Of a DNA stretch of 62,860 nt, positions 1 to 8,069 are shown piece by piece. The stretch lies in contig JAMPXC010000015.1 of assembly GCA_023701385.1 (NCBI GenBank), positions 1-62,860 on the forward strand. The letters are read 5' to 3'. Source of the DNA: Pseudobdellovibrio sp. GTDB lineage: Bacteria > Bdellovibrionota > Bdellovibrionia > Bdellovibrionales > Bdellovibrionaceae. The notes below the pieces were generated by a model. It made no database searches. It had not been told where the DNA came from and saw nothing but the letters and a program-made list of their open reading frames with translations. How positions within the stretch are numbered: the first letter of the stretch is position 1; each line of letters opens with the position of its first letter. Made by a program: the position numbers and the translations under genes.

Positions 1-533
1 ATCGTGATCGCACCGTATTGGTCTTCGAAAAAACCTGTGAATACAGTTTGATTATTGTAGTTAAACCAGTAGTTATAGTTAGATTCTAAAGTACCGTTAT
101 CGTACATACCTTTAAATGATTGGTTTGTGCCCATTCCAGATTTGAATACACCATTATAAAGGTAACCATTGTCTTTATAAGAAATTGAAACTGATCCACC
201 GTAGCGACCAGAACCAACTGTTGCTAAGTTGATATTAATTTTAAAATCTGTTGGAGCATTTAATGGATGAGTCGCAACATACTTATTCATTTGTGCTAAG
301 CTTGTTGGCTTAAACGTTACAGTTGATCCACCGTAGAATGTAGTTGTTGAACTCGTTGTTGGAGTTGTTGGAGCTGAAGGATCGATAATGATCGGTCCTG
401 GAATCGCTCCATTAACTACTGGAAGAGTATTTGTGACTGTATCGCTCGAATTTGAATTCGAACATCCAACAGCAAATAATACAGTTGCTGTTAATAATAC
501 GAGTGCGTTTGTTTTTAATAATCCTGTTTTCAT
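1..533 (-). CDS. Partial secreted lipoprotein (C-terminus beyond window)
   Basis: This reading frame starts at ATG 533 and runs open to the left edge (177 codons visible), so the C-terminus is missing. The N-terminus is a clear lipoprotein signal: a Lys-containing start, a hydrophobic core, and the lipobox FAVGC with the acylated Cys at residue 24. A Ser/Thr/Pro/Asn-rich linker follows, then a stretch rich in Gly, Tyr and Asn (YNGVFKSGMG, then FKGMYDNGTLESNYNY) that suggests a short beta-strand repeat. A strong Shine-Dalgarno (AGGAAGG) lies about 5 nt upstream. It is probably anchored in the outer membrane or periplasm. The family is not recognised and no function is assigned. It stands alone behind its own promoter. 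Confidence 0.8.
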   Translation of the reverse strand, partial: MKTGLLKTNALVLLTATVLFAVGCSNSNSSDTVTNTLPVVNGAIPGPIIIDPSAPTTPTTSSTTTFYGGSTVTFKPTSLAQMNKYVATHPLNAPTDFKININLATVGSGRYGGSVSISYKDNGYLYNGVFKSGMGTNQSFKGMYDNGTLESNYNYWFNYNNQTVFTGFFEDQYGAIT

Positions 534-571
534 AAATACCTTCCTTAAAGAGCCATTTTAAATCAGGTGCG

Positions 572-593
572 TTGTATATTAAGGTATATACAA
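572..593. promoter_or_regulatory. Inverted repeat overlapping the -10 region, possible operator
   Basis: A perfect 8-bp inverted repeat (TTGTATAT, 6-nt spacer, ATATACAA) covers the candidate -10 box and the expected transcription start of the lipoprotein gene. A repressor dimer bound here would block transcription. It is AT-rich and not followed by a T-run, so a terminator is less likely. Confidence 0.4.
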
Positions 594-614
594 GCGGTGT
601 GCCGAAAACGCCAA
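585..614 (-). promoter_or_regulatory. Candidate sigma-70 promoter of the lipoprotein gene
   Basis: On the minus strand TTGGCG (plus 609-614) and TATATA (plus 585-590) are separated by 18 nt, which fits a housekeeping promoter for the lipoprotein gene starting at 533. The implied transcript would have a leader of about 45 nt containing the good ribosome site. The call rests on motif and spacing only. Confidence 0.4.
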
Positions 615-743
615 AATGGCATAACTTATTGAAAACAGGTGGTTTTTAGCTGTTTTTAGACTCAAGATGAGACGATGCTTAAAGTAAATAGGTTATAGAA
701 CTAACAAGAAGTGACGTTAAGTGCTGACACTTGCAAAGAGTTG

Positions 744-1694
744 TCAGTAATCGCACTTCGAAACTTTGGGCTTCGTCTCACAATGATAATTCTGGTTTTT
801 AGGTAATTGTTGGCGATCTTGCCACTGCCCTTGCCCATCACAACGATAGCGGATGCAGGATTTCTCCTCCCACCTCCACAAACATTCATTGAACTGCCCA
901 TTGGGATCATGGCAAACCGATTTATCGTACTCTTGTTTACGCTTTTTATCTTCGATTTTTTTAGTTTGAGCGGCCTTTTTACTTCTCGCGATTTCAGAAG
1001 CTTCAAGGTCGTTCATTTCTTTAAGAATTTGTTTAAAATCGCAGGTGAAGTTTTCTTTCCATTCTCCTTTTGGGATTTTGCGATTTTGCAGCAACTGATC
1101 AAACTCTAATTGACCGTCTTTAAGTACACCCTGAAAAGAGGCGCCCTCTTGGAATTTAAGGTTTTTCACTATTTCATGATCAAATAACGAAGCGGCAATA
1201 CCCGCTTCACCGGCACAGAAACGCACCTGCGCGATAGCTGGATTAAGTTCTACGAAGAATTCACGCTGATTGTTTTTTTCGCTGTTTTTCCAGATAAAAA
1301 AGTCAGATTGATAAATCACCGTTAAATCGTCTTCGATATTTGAACCATTTTTAACGTAAAATCTTCCCGAATTAAAATTCACTGATTTAACTTTGAAATC
1401 TTTTTTCGTAATGTAATAACCTTCAACTTTAGCACTCGATTCAGGAAATACGATCACGTAAAAATCTTTACCTAATTCGATTTTGATTTGCTCTTTGGCT
1501 GCTGTTTTTACAGTAAAAGTTTGTTCAATCTGTTTACCTTTAACCGGCTCAACTTTAACATTACCGTCAACTAAATGAATTAACGGATGACCAACATAAC
1601 TTTTAAGTACGGGAATAGCTGCTGTTGCGTTTTGTACTAATAGCAAAGCAAAAGCTAAAAAGAAGAAGTTATTTTTTTGTATCATGACGCCCAT
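744..1694 (-). CDS. Secreted protein of unknown function with cysteine-rich tail
   Basis: About 316 residues. An N-terminal signal peptide ends near NATAA (about residue 25). The next 100 residues are beta-rich and weakly resemble a FecR-type beta domain (for example GNVKVEPVKGKQ). A Lys/Glu-rich helical segment lies around residues 230-258. The last 55 residues carry six cysteines among Trp and Gln, which suggests a disulfide-bonded exported domain. The start is chosen at ATG 1694 because AAGGAG sits 7 nt upstream; ATG 1697 or 1685 are alternatives. The gene overlaps the end of the upstream glycosyltransferase gene by about 26 nt, so the two are translationally linked. I do not recognise the family. 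Confidence 0.75.
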   Translation of the reverse strand: MGVMIQKNNFFFLAFALLLVQNATAAIPVLKSYVGHPLIHLVDGNVKVEPVKGKQIEQTFTVKTAAKEQIKIELGKDFYVIVFPESSAKVEGYYITKKDFKVKSVNFNSGRFYVKNGSNIEDDLTVIYQSDFFIWKNSEKNNQREFFVELNPAIAQVRFCAGEAGIAASLFDHEIVKNLKFQEGASFQGVLKDGQLEFDQLLQNRKIPKGEWKENFTCDFKQILKEMNDLEASEIARSKKAAQTKKIEDKKRKQEYDKSVCHDPNGQFNECLWRWEEKSCIRYRCDGQGQWQDRQQLPKNQNYHCETKPKVSKCDY

Positions 1695-2442
1695 CATTTA
1701 GCTCCTTAAGCTTTAACCACTTTAACAGTGCGGAATAAGCTGCATTTCTAGCAATAGCGTATCCAGCCCAACCGTCTAAAAAGCCAAGTTTAAAAATGTA
1801 ACATTCAATAAACTTTACGTAAGGTTTTGTGAACAGGTGAAAATAGCTAAAAGATTTTCCGTTTTTAAACATAGCTTCAGCTTGCAGCGTAGAATAACGG
1901 TTATTCGTTTGCACCTGGTGTTCGATATTTTTAAAAACGTAATGATGAAAATAATTATCAAGTTCGGCGATATGTTCAGTATCACCTTTTAACGGTTCAA
2001 CTTTTTCATGAATGACGGCTTGATTCCATTGATGAGTTTTGCGGTTAAATAAACGAAGTTGAAAATCTGGGTACCAACCACCATGCTTAATCCAGCGGCC
2101 TAGGTAAAAAGATAAACGCGGAATTTTGTAGATGTAATCAGCATCAAGAGTTGCAAGTTTTGATTGAATTTCTTGCTTTAAATGAAGCGGAACTTCTTCG
2201 TCAGAATCGAGAGATAAAATCCAGTCATGAGTTGCACGCTTTGTAGCTTCGTGTTTTGTCGGACCGAAACCCAACCACGGCCCTTGATGCACTTTAGCGC
2301 CCAATTTCTGCGCAATGTTAATAGTGTTATCAGTAGAGCCCGAGTCATAAACAACAATTTCGTCGACCCAATCAAGCGACTTTAAGCAGCGCTCGATGTT
2401 TGATTCTTCATTTTTACAGATGATCACAGCTGAAATAGGCAC
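1669..2442 (-). CDS. Family 2 glycosyltransferase, WaaE/KdtX-like
   Basis: 257 residues of a GT-A fold transferase. The N-terminus reads ISAVIICKNEE, followed by EIVVYDSGSTDNT and, near residue 75, SLDSDEEVP, which holds the DxD metal- and nucleotide-binding motif. The spacing and the GFGPTKHEA segment match the WaaE/KdtX lipopolysaccharide-core glucosyltransferase family, which adds a hexose to inner-core heptose. A role in LPS core assembly at the inner membrane is inferred. The start is GTG 2442; no stronger in-frame start is seen and the Shine-Dalgarno is weak. It heads a two-gene unit with the secreted protein gene downstream and is divergent from the small envelope gene at 2550. Confidence 0.8.
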   Translation of the reverse strand: MPISAVIICKNEESNIERCLKSLDWVDEIVVYDSGSTDNTINIAQKLGAKVHQGPWLGFGPTKHEATKRATHDWILSLDSDEEVPLHLKQEIQSKLATLDADYIYKIPRLSFYLGRWIKHGGWYPDFQLRLFNRKTHQWNQAVIHEKVEPLKGDTEHIAELDNYFHHYVFKNIEHQVQTNNRYSTLQAEAMFKNGKSFSYFHLFTKPYVKFIECYIFKLGFLDGWAGYAIARNAAYSALLKWLKLKELNDGRHDTKK

Positions 2443-2549
2443 GAATTCATGTCATCGTTTTTTTACTGCAAAGTCAAAGCGAAGCTTTGCGCACCAAACA
2501 GCAGTGTAACGCTTGCCAACCTAAAGTCTGGGTGGTTACCATATCACCT

Positions 2550-3185
2550 ATGACAAAAAACAAACTTTTCAAATGGATCCAGATCATTTCTATTTTCGCT
2601 TCAGCTTTCATGCTTTCGCGCTATAGCCACGCTTTTTTAACAATCAACGAAACGGCAGAAATTTTACCAGAAAACTACTACCGTTTAGGTGTAGCTCCAC
2701 AATTGATTGTTTCTGAGGGTGGTGGTTTTAACGTTGGTGTTTACGCTGATACTCATATCATCGATGATCTTGATGGCCGCATCACAATGGGTGGCGGTGA
2801 AACTGATTTCTGGACACAGGCATCGGTTAAATGGGTTCCATTTCCAGATGTTGAAAAACAACCGGCTATGGGTGGCCGTGCTGCGATCATTTACGCACGC
2901 GATGAAGATCACAACTTAACGGGCGTTCAATTAACTCCGCTATTTTCTAAAAAAGCTGACACTCGTTACGGCAACATGATTCCGTACGCAGGTCTTCCGA
3001 TCACTTGGTTCAGCGGTAATGGCAGTTACGTGTCTTCACAATTTACGGTGGGTGCTGAATGGTTTCCGCAAGAAGACAAACATATCGGTGCTGAATTCAA
3101 TTTAAATTTAGATAACTCGCTTTCAAGTGTTTCTGTTTATTTCAGTTTCCCTTTTGAAGGTTCAACTGGCTACAAAAAATATTAA
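2550..3185 (+). CDS. Small exported, probably barrel-like envelope protein
   Basis: 211 residues from ATG 2550, which places a normal signal peptide (KNKLFKWIQI, hydrophobic core, cleavage near SHAF) at the N-terminus; a longer TTG-start reading from 2487 would bury it. The mature part consists of alternating polar/hydrophobic strands with Gly and aromatic turns (GVAPQLIVSEGGGFNVGVY) and ends in a Phe-rich strand plus GYKKY. This suits a small outer-membrane beta-barrel, but no named family is recognised. No good Shine-Dalgarno is visible. It lies 25 nt upstream of mreB on the same strand and may share its transcript. Confidence 0.65.
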   Translation: MTKNKLFKWIQIISIFASAFMLSRYSHAFLTINETAEILPENYYRLGVAPQLIVSEGGGFNVGVYADTHIIDDLDGRITMGGGETDFWTQASVKWVPFPDVEKQPAMGGRAAIIYARDEDHNLTGVQLTPLFSKKADTRYGNMIPYAGLPITWFSGNGSYVSSQFTVGAEWFPQEDKHIGAEFNLNLDNSLSSVSVYFSFPFEGSTGYKKY

Positions 3186-3197
3186 GCCGCAGGCTTA
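3183..3197 (+). other. Short hairpin between envelope gene and mreB
   Basis: TAAGCC, a GCA loop and GGCTTA form a perfect 6-bp stem that includes the stop codon of the upstream gene and ends 13 nt before the mreB start. No T-run follows, so it is more likely an mRNA processing or stability element than a terminator. Confidence 0.3.
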
Positions 3198-3210
3198 TAG
3201 GTATTAAAAT

Positions 3211-4251
3211 ATGTTAGAATGGTTATTTGGTTCCACTACAGCAGGCGCAGACATCTATGTTGACTTAGGAACAGCAAACACGCTGATTTCTATCCAGAAC
3301 AAAGGCATGGTTTTAAATGAACCAAGCCAAGTTATGGTTTCAAGCATTGATCCGAAAAAAAGAAAAATTTTAGGTATCGGTCTTGAGGGTTTAGAAATCC
3401 TTAAAAAAAATCCTGGCCATATCGTGGTGATTAAACCGGTTAAAGACGGTGTGATCGCTGATTTCGATGCCGCTCGCGTGATGCTTCGCCACTTCTTAAT
3501 GAAGGCGATTAAAGTTTCAAACAAACAACGTCCAAAAGTTGTGGTATCGCTTCCTTACGGTGTGACTGAGGTTGAAAAAAAAGCCATCGTTGAAGCTTGC
3601 CGTTCTGCAGGTGCTTCAAAAACTCTTCTTATCGATGAACCAATGGCTGCGGCTATCGGCGCAGGTATTAATGTTCGCGAAGCTAAAGGTCACATGGTGA
3701 TTGATATCGGTGGTGGATCAACTGAAATCGCCGTGATCGCTTTAGCTGATATCGTTTACTGTGAACCATTACGTTTAGGTGGTCACAAATTCGATGAAGA
3801 TGTGATTCGTTATTTAAAAGACACTAAGAAATTAGTTGTTTCAGACCAACAGGCCGAATACTTAAAAGTAAATCTTGGAACTGCGTTACCGAAAAAGAAC
3901 ATTCAAAAACTTGAAGTTCAAGGTCACGATTTAGATTCAGGTTTTTTACGTACTGAAGTAATCTCTTCAGAAGATATCGGAAACGCCTTATCAAACTCGA
4001 TCCAATTGATCATTCACGGAATTTTAAATGCTTTAGAAAAAACTCCGCCAGAGTTAGTTTCTGACGTGATCGAGACTGGCATTATGTTAGCCGGTGGTGG
4101 CGCTTTAATTAAAGAATTAGCCAATAAGATTGAAGCCGAAGTGCGTATTCAAGTGCGCGTGGCTGATAATCCATTAACAGCGATTGCTGTTGGTGGCGAG
4201 ATGGTTCTTTCAGATCCAGATTTATTAGAAAAGATTCAACTGCAGGTATAA
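3211..4251 (+). CDS. mreB: Rod-shape-determining actin homologue MreB
   Basis: 346 residues, normal for MreB, the membrane-associated bacterial actin that organises the cell-wall elongation machinery. The ATPase signatures are present: phosphate-1 loop DLGTANT (residues 18-24), phosphate-2 loop DIGGGSTEIAV (from residue 165) and the adenosine loop LAGGGALI (about 294). The amphipathic N-terminus (LEWLFG) fits membrane binding. mreC, mreD, mrdA and rodA are absent nearby; instead the gene is followed 1 nt later by metG, so the two appear co-transcribed. Bdellovibrio carries two MreB paralogues, and this isolated copy could be either one. Confidence 0.95.
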   Translation: MLEWLFGSTTAGADIYVDLGTANTLISIQNKGMVLNEPSQVMVSSIDPKKRKILGIGLEGLEILKKNPGHIVVIKPVKDGVIADFDAARVMLRHFLMKAIKVSNKQRPKVVVSLPYGVTEVEKKAIVEACRSAGASKTLLIDEPMAAAIGAGINVREAKGHMVIDIGGGSTEIAVIALADIVYCEPLRLGGHKFDEDVIRYLKDTKKLVVSDQQAEYLKVNLGTALPKKNIQKLEVQGHDLDSGFLRTEVISSEDIGNALSNSIQLIIHGILNALEKTPPELVSDVIETGIMLAGGGALIKELANKIEAEVRIQVRVADNPLTAIAVGGEMVLSDPDLLEKIQLQV

Positions 4252-4252
4252 T

Positions 4253-6295
4253 ATGTTACACACTGAAAATTCAAAACGAAAAATTATCATGACCTGTGCT
4301 CTTCCCTACGCCAACGGGCCGATTCACTTAGGGCACATGTTAGAGCATATTGAAGCCGATATTTACGCTCGTTTTCAAAAGATGTGTGGGCATGAATGTA
4401 TTTTCTTATGTGCCGATGATACTCATGGCACACCGATCATGATTAAAGCGCGCGAATTAGGTATTAAACCTGAAGATTACGTGGCGCAAAGTTTTAAAGA
4501 TCACACGCGTGATTTTGCAGACTTTGCCATTGGCTTTGATCATTACGGATCAACTCATTCAGAAGAAAATAAAAAGTTATCTGAAGTTTTCTATGAGCGT
4601 TTAAAAGCTAAAGGTCATATTCATAAAAAACCGATTGAACAGCTATACTGTAATCACGACAAAATGTTCTTACCGGATCGTTTTGTTAAAGGCACTTGTC
4701 CTAAGTGTAAATCACCTGGCCAATATGGTGATTCATGTGATGTGTGCGCTTCAACGTACTCACCAAGTGATTTAATTAACCCAGGCTGTTCTATTTGCGG
4801 AACTCCGCCGGTTAAAAAAGAATCTGATCATATTTTCTTTAAATTAAATGATTTCAAAGCTGAATTACAAAAATGGCTTCCGCATCATACTGCACCTGAA
4901 GTTTCTAAAAAGATGATGGAATGGTTTAATGAAGATTTACGTGACTGGGATATTTCACGTGATGAACCTTACTTTGGTTTTCAAATTCCTGGCGAGCCAG
5001 GAAAATACTTCTATGTGTGGGTTGATGCTCCAATGGGGTATGTCTCAGCAGCGCAGCAGTATTTATCTAAACAAGGCCGTGAGTTATCTGAATTCTGGGG
5101 TAAAGATTCAAAAACTGAATGTTACCACTTTATCGGAAAAGATATCGTGTACTTTCACACCCTATTCTGGCCAGCGCTTTTGCAAGGGGCTGATTTCAGA
5201 ACTCCGACAGCTGTGAACGTTCACGGTCATGTGATGGTGAATGGTGAAAAGATGTCTAAGTCTAAAGGCACATTCATCAACGCCAGAACTTATTTAAATT
5301 ACTTAGATCCACAGTTCTTACGTTATTACTACGCAACTAAAATTAACGGTTCTGTGGATGATATGGATCTTAATTTAGAAGACTTCCAATCACGCGTAAA
5401 CTCTGACTTGGTCGGAAAAATCGTAAACCTTGGTTCGCGTGGCGCGCAGATGTTAAATAAAAAATTTGGCTCTGCTTTATACGATTTAGATCCATCAACT
5501 GAGATTTTAAAAGAACTTCAATCTAAGCAAGCGCAAATTCACAAACACTACGATGAGCGCGATTTTGCTAAAGCTACGACATTAATTCGTGAGTTAGCTG
5601 ATTCTGTGAATAAATACTTCGACGAAAAAGCGCCGTGGAAATCAACTGACGAAGCTGAAGTTAAACGCGTATTAACGACGACACTTAATGCTTTTAGAAT
5701 TTTAGCGATTTACTTAAAACCAGTTCTTCCGATGCTGGCGACAAAAGTGTCTGAGCTATTAAAAGAAAAAGAATATCAGTGGACTGATGCGCAAAAGATT
5801 TTAACAAATCAACCGATCAATGCGTATGTGCACTTAGTTCAACGTGTAGATGCGGATAAAGTTAAAGCCATGATCGAAGAGCAAAAAGCTCAGTTCGCGG
5901 CTCAAGAAGCAGCGAAACCTAAAAAAGCCGCTGCGTCGGTGGCTCCGGTAGCTGACGCTCCAATGGGTGTGATCGGTATTGAAGACTTTAATAAAGTTGA
6001 TCTTCGGGTGGCTACAGTTTTAGAAGCTGAAGCTATTCCTGAAGCTGATAAATTATTAAAATTTAAAGTCGAAGTCGAGCCAGGTCAAACACGCCAAATT
6101 ATTTCTGGAATTAAGTTAGCTTATGATCCAGCTACCTTAATTGGCCGCCAAATTTTAATCGTTGCTAATCTAGCTCCGCGTAAGATGAAGTTTGGCATGT
6201 CTGAGGGTATGATTTTATGTGCTGGCGAAGGTGGATCTGATTTATTCGTTCTATCTCCTGACAAAGGTGCTAAAACTGGACAAAAAGTAAAATAA
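4253..6295 (+). CDS. metG: Methionyl-tRNA synthetase with C-terminal tRNA-binding domain
   Basis: 680 residues. It charges tRNA-Met with methionine in the cytoplasm. The class I signatures are GPIHLGH (residues 22-28) and KMSKS (333-337). Between them a knuckle domain with four Cys pairs (for example CPKC and CSIC) marks the two-zinc type. After the anticodon-binding helices an Ala/Lys-rich linker (about 540-570) leads to a Trbp111/EMAP-II-like OB domain (IGIEDFNKVDLRVA to the end), which aids dimerisation and tRNA binding. The start 1 nt after the mreB stop suggests translational coupling. A terminator-like repeat begins inside its stop codon. Confidence 0.97.
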   Translation: MLHTENSKRKIIMTCALPYANGPIHLGHMLEHIEADIYARFQKMCGHECIFLCADDTHGTPIMIKARELGIKPEDYVAQSFKDHTRDFADFAIGFDHYGSTHSEENKKLSEVFYERLKAKGHIHKKPIEQLYCNHDKMFLPDRFVKGTCPKCKSPGQYGDSCDVCASTYSPSDLINPGCSICGTPPVKKESDHIFFKLNDFKAELQKWLPHHTAPEVSKKMMEWFNEDLRDWDISRDEPYFGFQIPGEPGKYFYVWVDAPMGYVSAAQQYLSKQGRELSEFWGKDSKTECYHFIGKDIVYFHTLFWPALLQGADFRTPTAVNVHGHVMVNGEKMSKSKGTFINARTYLNYLDPQFLRYYYATKINGSVDDMDLNLEDFQSRVNSDLVGKIVNLGSRGAQMLNKKFGSALYDLDPSTEILKELQSKQAQIHKHYDERDFAKATTLIRELADSVNKYFDEKAPWKSTDEAEVKRVLTTTLNAFRILAIYLKPVLPMLATKVSELLKEKEYQWTDAQKILTNQPINAYVHLVQRVDADKVKAMIEEQKAQFAAQEAAKPKKAAASVAPVADAPMGVIGIEDFNKVDLRVATVLEAEAIPEADKLLKFKVEVEPGQTRQIISGIKLAYDPATLIGRQILIVANLAPRKMKFGMSEGMILCAGEGGSDLFVLSPDKGAKTGQKVK

Positions 6296-6330
6296 AAGGT
6301 GCCAGGCCTTTTTTGCTACGGTTTAAAATG
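6294..6330. repeat. Dispersed intergenic repeat, terminator-like (copy 1)
   Basis: AAAAGG, TGCCAGG and CCTTTTTT form a short stem followed by a T-run, then GCTACGGTTTAAAAT. About 30 of 36 bases match a second copy at 16,759-16,794. The position directly after metG and the stem plus T-run suit an intrinsic terminator, but the conserved flank beyond the hairpin shows it is a repeat family rather than chance. Confidence 0.55.
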
Positions 6331-6345
6331 TTTTAAGGAATTACA

Positions 6346-7143
6346 GTGAGTGATGAAGTAAAAAATAGCGATAAAAAAAAAGTAGAAGAGATTCACAGAT
6401 TATTTGTCGGCATCGAACAAGATTCATCTGACGGCAAATATGACCAGATGTTTTTACAAGAGCTGATTATGCAAATCGGTGAGCTTGCTAAATCAGCTGA
6501 CCCTATTTTACAAAAATTATCTAAATATAAAGATTCATTAACGCCGACAATGACACTTCGTCATTTATCGACAATTGCCGTGCCTTTTGAAAGATACCTT
6601 AAAAAAGGTATGGCTGATGATGAATTTTTAGTGACGAATACAGACCGTGATCACTTAGTCACTGAACGTGTGCCCTTACATTTTATCATCGATAATATGC
6701 GCTCAGCTTTTAACGTAGGTTCTATTTTTAGAACAGCTGATACCTTAGGGGCACAAAAAATCTGGTTAACAGGTTATACACCTACTCCGCACCAACCACA
6801 GGTTGAACGGGCCGCTTTAGGGGCTGCATTTGTTGTGGCGTGGGAGCAAAAAAGTTTTGTTGAGTGTGTAAACCAACTTATCAAAGAAGGTTATCAAATC
6901 ATCGCGTTAGAAACTTCGCCGAAAGCCGTAGATATCTCGGTTGATTTTAATTTTGAAAAACCAACAGCATTTCTCATCGGCAATGAACGTTTTGGTTTAG
7001 ATAAAGATCAATTAGAAATCGCCACTGAAGTTCGCCGTATTCCTACGTTTGGAATAAAAAATTCATTAAACGCAGGCGTTGCTGCAGCTATTGCCGGTTA
7101 CGAATGGCGTAAACAATTTAACGAACAACAAGTTAAAGTGTAA
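6346..7143 (+). CDS. SpoU/TrmH-family RNA 2'-O-methyltransferase
   Basis: 265 residues from GTG 6346, chosen because AAGGA lies 6 nt upstream. The first 100 residues are a charged helical extension. The catalytic SPOUT domain follows with the family motifs in order: NMRSAFNVGSIFRTAD (about 120-135, with the RNA-binding Asn and Arg), FLIGNERFGLD (about 205-215) and IKNSLNAGVAAAIAGYEW (about 237-254), which form the knotted SAM site. It should methylate the ribose 2'-OH of a tRNA or rRNA nucleotide; the exact target cannot be read from sequence. It is followed 6 nt later by trmO, so two RNA-modification genes form one unit. Confidence 0.88.
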   Translation: MSDEVKNSDKKKVEEIHRLFVGIEQDSSDGKYDQMFLQELIMQIGELAKSADPILQKLSKYKDSLTPTMTLRHLSTIAVPFERYLKKGMADDEFLVTNTDRDHLVTERVPLHFIIDNMRSAFNVGSIFRTADTLGAQKIWLTGYTPTPHQPQVERAALGAAFVVAWEQKSFVECVNQLIKEGYQIIALETSPKAVDISVDFNFEKPTAFLIGNERFGLDKDQLEIATEVRRIPTFGIKNSLNAGVAAAIAGYEWRKQFNEQQVKV

Positions 7144-7149
7144 TTTTAT

Positions 7150-7923
7150 ATGACTCCAATTACTTTTAACCCTATTGGAGTTTTAAAATCAGATCAGGTT
7201 GAACCCTACCAAGCTTCGCGCCAACCCGATGGTTTATCGCAAGAAGCCGTTATCACTTTAAATAACGGACAAAATTTCGAACAAGCACTCACTGATCTTG
7301 GCGGCTGCACGCATTTATGGATTATCTATGCTTTTCATAAAAACGAAAACTGGAAGCCTTTAGTTCAAACTCCCCGCTCTAATAGAAAGATCGGTGTATT
7401 TGCGACTCGCGCGCCATACAGACCAAATCCGATCGGCATGTCGTTAGTTAAGTTAGAAAAAGTTGATGGTTTAAATATTTATATCGGGCCGAATGATATT
7501 CTAGATGGCACACCGATTTTAGATATTAAACCTTTTCATCCAGAATCAGATGTGGCTGAAGATGCGCATATTGAATGGCTTGAATCAAGTGTGACGCCTA
7601 AAATGAGTATTACCTTTTCGCCGTTAGCTTCTGAGCAGTTAGAGTATTTAGAAAATCAGAATTCTGATTTAGAACAAATTAAATCATTTATTTATCGCCA
7701 ATTAGAATATGATCCAACAAATGATAAGAAAAAGCGTGTTGAATTCAACCAGTCGTACTGGGTTTTAGCGTACCGCACGTGGAGAATTGATTTTATCGTT
7801 CAAGATGACACAGTGGCTATTTTAGGAATTCGCACCGGTTATAGCGATGAAGATTTAGCTTCGGCGGAAGACCAATACCAAGATAAGCCTATCCACCGCC
7901 TATTTGTTAAATCTTTTCAATAG
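7150..7923 (+). CDS. trmO: tRNA (t6A37) N6-methyltransferase TrmO
   Basis: 257 residues; E. coli TrmO (YaeB) is about 235. The TsaA/VirR fold is evident from FNPIGVLKS at the start, CTHLWIIYAFH (about residues 53-63), then VFATRAPYRPNPIGMSLVKL (about 78-97), the conserved RaPyRPNpiG SAM-site signature, and DILDGTPILDIKPF (about 116-129). It adds a methyl group to threonylcarbamoyl-adenosine at position 37 of certain tRNAs. The C-terminal half carries the usual small TrmO extension ending in HRLFVKSF. It closes a two-gene unit with the SpoU methyltransferase gene. Confidence 0.9.
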   Translation: MTPITFNPIGVLKSDQVEPYQASRQPDGLSQEAVITLNNGQNFEQALTDLGGCTHLWIIYAFHKNENWKPLVQTPRSNRKIGVFATRAPYRPNPIGMSLVKLEKVDGLNIYIGPNDILDGTPILDIKPFHPESDVAEDAHIEWLESSVTPKMSITFSPLASEQLEYLENQNSDLEQIKSFIYRQLEYDPTNDKKKRVEFNQSYWVLAYRTWRIDFIVQDDTVAILGIRTGYSDEDLASAEDQYQDKPIHRLFVKSFQ

Positions 7924-7941
7924 CTTAACGGCTTGTTAAGC
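7923..7941 (+). terminator. Hairpin after trmO
   Basis: A 7-bp inverted repeat (GCTTAAC, 5-nt loop, GTTAAGC) begins at the last base of the trmO stop codon. The following bases are not a T-run, so it is a weak intrinsic terminator or an mRNA 3'-end stabiliser. Confidence 0.35.
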
Positions 7942-8002
7942 GGCCCTAAAGCTTTTACAATCCGAAGCCTCAAAAACCACGCTGACTGCGAAAAAACAGT
8001 GT

Positions 8003-8061
8003 CTCTGAAGGGGGATTATGCTAGTTATCTACCCGTTCTTAAGACCGTTCTTCAGAGGGGG
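8003..8061 (+). promoter_or_regulatory. Inverted repeat that could mask the ribosome site of the next gene
   Basis: CTCTGAAG (8003-8010) and CTTCAGAG (8050-8057) are perfectly complementary 8-mers in the leader of the hydrolase gene at 8070. The right arm runs into the purine-rich ribosome site (AGAGGGGG, 8054-8061). Each arm is also followed by GGGGATT, so the leader contains a partial direct repeat as well. Regulation by a masked ribosome site is inferred. Confidence 0.3.
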
Positions 8062-8069
8062 ATTCGTCC

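Noticed and set aside
2475-2489. Short hairpin CAAAGC-GAA-GCTTTG before the envelope gene
   Set aside because: A single 6-bp stem without T-run or conservation information is too weak to name.
2487-2549. Upstream extension of the small envelope protein
   Set aside because: It starts at TTG without a ribosome site and would put 21 polar residues before a normal signal peptide.
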